Source: an uncultured bacterium
Lineage (GTDB): Bacteria; Cyanobacteriota; Vampirovibrionia; Gastranaerophilales; Gastranaerophilaceae
Assembly (NCBI GenBank): GCA_902803265.1
Contig: CADCPD010000100.1
Location: 1 to 5,241 of the forward strand
DNA length: 5,241 bases
Direction: 5' to 3'
Shown piece by piece: positions 4,095 through 5,241 of this stretch. Within the stretch, counting starts at the first letter, position 1; each line of letters begins with the position of its first letter. The position numbers and the translations under genes are program-made. Below the pieces are notes generated by a model. It had not been told where the DNA came from. It was given only the letters and a program-made list of their open reading frames with translations, and searched no databases.

Positions 4095-5241
4095 TGGAAT
4101 TAAATATAGATATTCAAAAAGAGCAAGAAAACGCTCAAGAAGAAATTAAAAATCAAGGTTTCAGAGTTTTAGTATGCGGCGGTACAGGTTGCGTTGCTAA
4201 TGGTTCTGAAAAAGTTATGGAAAAATTCAGAGAATTAGGTGCTAATGTTGCAACATTAAGCGCTCATGACAAAATGACAGTTGTTCCTACAGGTTGTCAT
4301 GGTTTCTGCGAACAAGGTGTTCTTGTTGTTTTACCTGAACAACATACAACTTATGTTAAAGTAAAACTTGAAGATGTTGAAGAAATCTTTAATTCTCATA
4401 TCGTAGGCGGAAAACCTGTTGAAAGATTACTTTATGTTGATCCAAAAACTCAACAACACGTTATGAAAAACGATGATATCAATTTCTATGCAAAACAAAC
4501 TCGTACAGCTTTAGAAAATTGCGGTCATATTAATGCTGAATCTTTAGATGAAGCATTAGCTGTTCATGGTTATGAAGCTTTAGCAAATATTATAAAAGAA
4601 AATAATCCTGATGCAGTTATTCAAGAAGTTTTGGATTCAGGTTTAAGAGGTAGAGGCGGCGCAGGTTTCCCTACAGGTTTAAAATGGAAATTTACTGCTG
4701 CTAACAAAGGTGGAAAATCTTACGTTGTATGTAACGGTGACGAAGGTGACCCAGGTGCTTTCATGGACAGATCAGTTATGGAAGGTGACCCTCACAAACT
4801 TTTAGAAGGTATGGCAATTGCTGCATTTGCAATTGGTGCTGACGAAGGTTATATCTACGTTCGTGCTGAATACCCTCTCGCAATCAAACGTTTGAGAAAA
4901 GCTATTGCTGATGCTGAAGAAAGACATTATTTAGGTAAAAATATAATGGGAACAGAATTCTCATTTACTTTACATATTAAAGAAGGTGCCGGCGCATTTG
5001 TTTGCGGTGAAGAATCAGCTCTTATCGCTTCTATTGAAGGTGAAAGAGGTATGCCAAGACCAAAACCGCCATTTCCTGCAAATAAAGGTTTATTCGGAAG
5101 ACCTACATTGATTAACAACGTAGAAACTCTTGCTAATATCCCTGTAATCATGAGAAAAGGCGCTAAATGGTTCTCATCTATGGGTACAGAAACTTCAAAA
5201 GGTACTAAAACATTCGCTTTAACAGGTGAAGTAAACAATAC
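4094..5241 (+). CDS. nuoF: NuoF/HydB-like NAD(P)H-binding flavoprotein subunit, 3' end cut off by the window
   Basis: The first 382 codons of a complex I 51-kDa family protein. Residues 22-100 form an extra thioredoxin-like [2Fe-2S] domain, with Cys28/Cys33 (C-x4-C) and Cys68/Cys72 (C-x3-C). After a linker (about 101-175) comes the flavoprotein core: GLRGRGGAGFPTGLKW at 183-198 (glycine-rich NAD(H)/FMN loop), NGDEGDPGAFMDR at 214-226, and GAGAFVCGEESALIASIEG at 298-316. PTLINNVETLANIP (337-350) follows, and the sequence ends at TGEVNN. The N-terminal ferredoxin domain is typical of HydB/HndC of NADH-linked, often electron-bifurcating, [FeFe]-hydrogenases; ordinary NuoF lacks it. The missing part should hold the SLBB domain, the N3-type [4Fe-4S] cysteines and perhaps a C-terminal 2[4Fe-4S] ferredoxin. 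Its ATG overlaps the preceding stop by one base (TAATG), so the two are coupled. A formate dehydrogenase diaphorase is the main alternative. Confidence 0.94.
   Translation, partial: MELNIDIQKEQENAQEEIKNQGFRVLVCGGTGCVANGSEKVMEKFRELGANVATLSAHDKMTVVPTGCHGFCEQGVLVVLPEQHTTYVKVKLEDVEEIFNSHIVGGKPVERLLYVDPKTQQHVMKNDDINFYAKQTRTALENCGHINAESLDEALAVHGYEALANIIKENNPDAVIQEVLDSGLRGRGGAGFPTGLKWKFTAANKGGKSYVVCNGDEGDPGAFMDRSVMEGDPHKLLEGMAIAAFAIGADEGYIYVRAEYPLAIKRLRKAIADAEERHYLGKNIMGTEFSFTLHIKEGAGAFVCGEESALIASIEGERGMPRPKPPFPANKGLFGRPTLINNVETLANIPVIMRKGAKWFSSMGTETSKGTKTFALTGEVNN

Noticed and set aside
4927..5238. 103-codon minus-strand reading frame inside the NuoF-like gene
   Set aside because: It is antisense to conserved flavoprotein motifs, which explain the sequence fully.

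Overview
This is a clearly AT-rich bacterial window. Coding density is high from position 336 to the right edge, and codons strongly prefer A or T in third position. It encodes a PDZ/radical-SAM DUF512 protein with a PadR-type regulator, an undecaprenyl diphosphate synthase, an ITP/XTP pyrophosphatase, and the first two subunits of an NADH-linked hydrogenase-type flavoprotein module. Together these suggest an anaerobic fermentative bacterium. Non-photosynthetic gut Cyanobacteria (Melainabacteria/Gastranaerophilales) and Clostridia both fit; the sequence alone does not decide between them.

Layout: positions 1-335 hold no convincing gene. They contain a strong plus-strand intrinsic terminator (60-85) that ends a transcription unit lying left of the window. 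Beyond it is a highly folded intergenic stretch: an 88-nt imperfect palindrome (128-215) and a second 15-bp hairpin (248-282). Positions 336-2109 hold a minus-strand pair, padR-like then DUF512, whose coding regions overlap by 14 nt. A 65-bp divergent spacer (2110-2174) separates this pair from a plus-strand pair, uppS then rdgB (2175-3476), spaced by 3 nt. A 120-bp spacer then carries a promoter candidate, a Rex-like operator and a good Shine-Dalgarno. It precedes a NuoE/HydC-like gene (3597-4094) and a NuoF/HydB-like gene that runs off the right edge (4094 onward).

How the genes work together: UppS makes the C55 lipid carrier for wall synthesis. RdgB cleans non-canonical purines from the nucleotide pool, and its coupling to uppS looks like housekeeping packaging. 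The NuoE/NuoF pair forms an NAD(P)H-oxidising or -reducing diaphorase. The extra thioredoxin-like [2Fe-2S] domain at the NuoF N-terminus points to a HydABC/Hnd-type [FeFe]-hydrogenase rather than respiratory complex I. The inverted repeat GTGAA-N4-TTCAC in its leader is the core of the operator of Rex, the NADH/NAD+ sensing repressor, which would suit such an operon.

Most of the window is ordinary core metabolism. The parts worth a second look are the folded intergenic element, the Rex-like site, the coupled PadR-DUF512 pair and the divergent spacer whose two genes both lack a Shine-Dalgarno.
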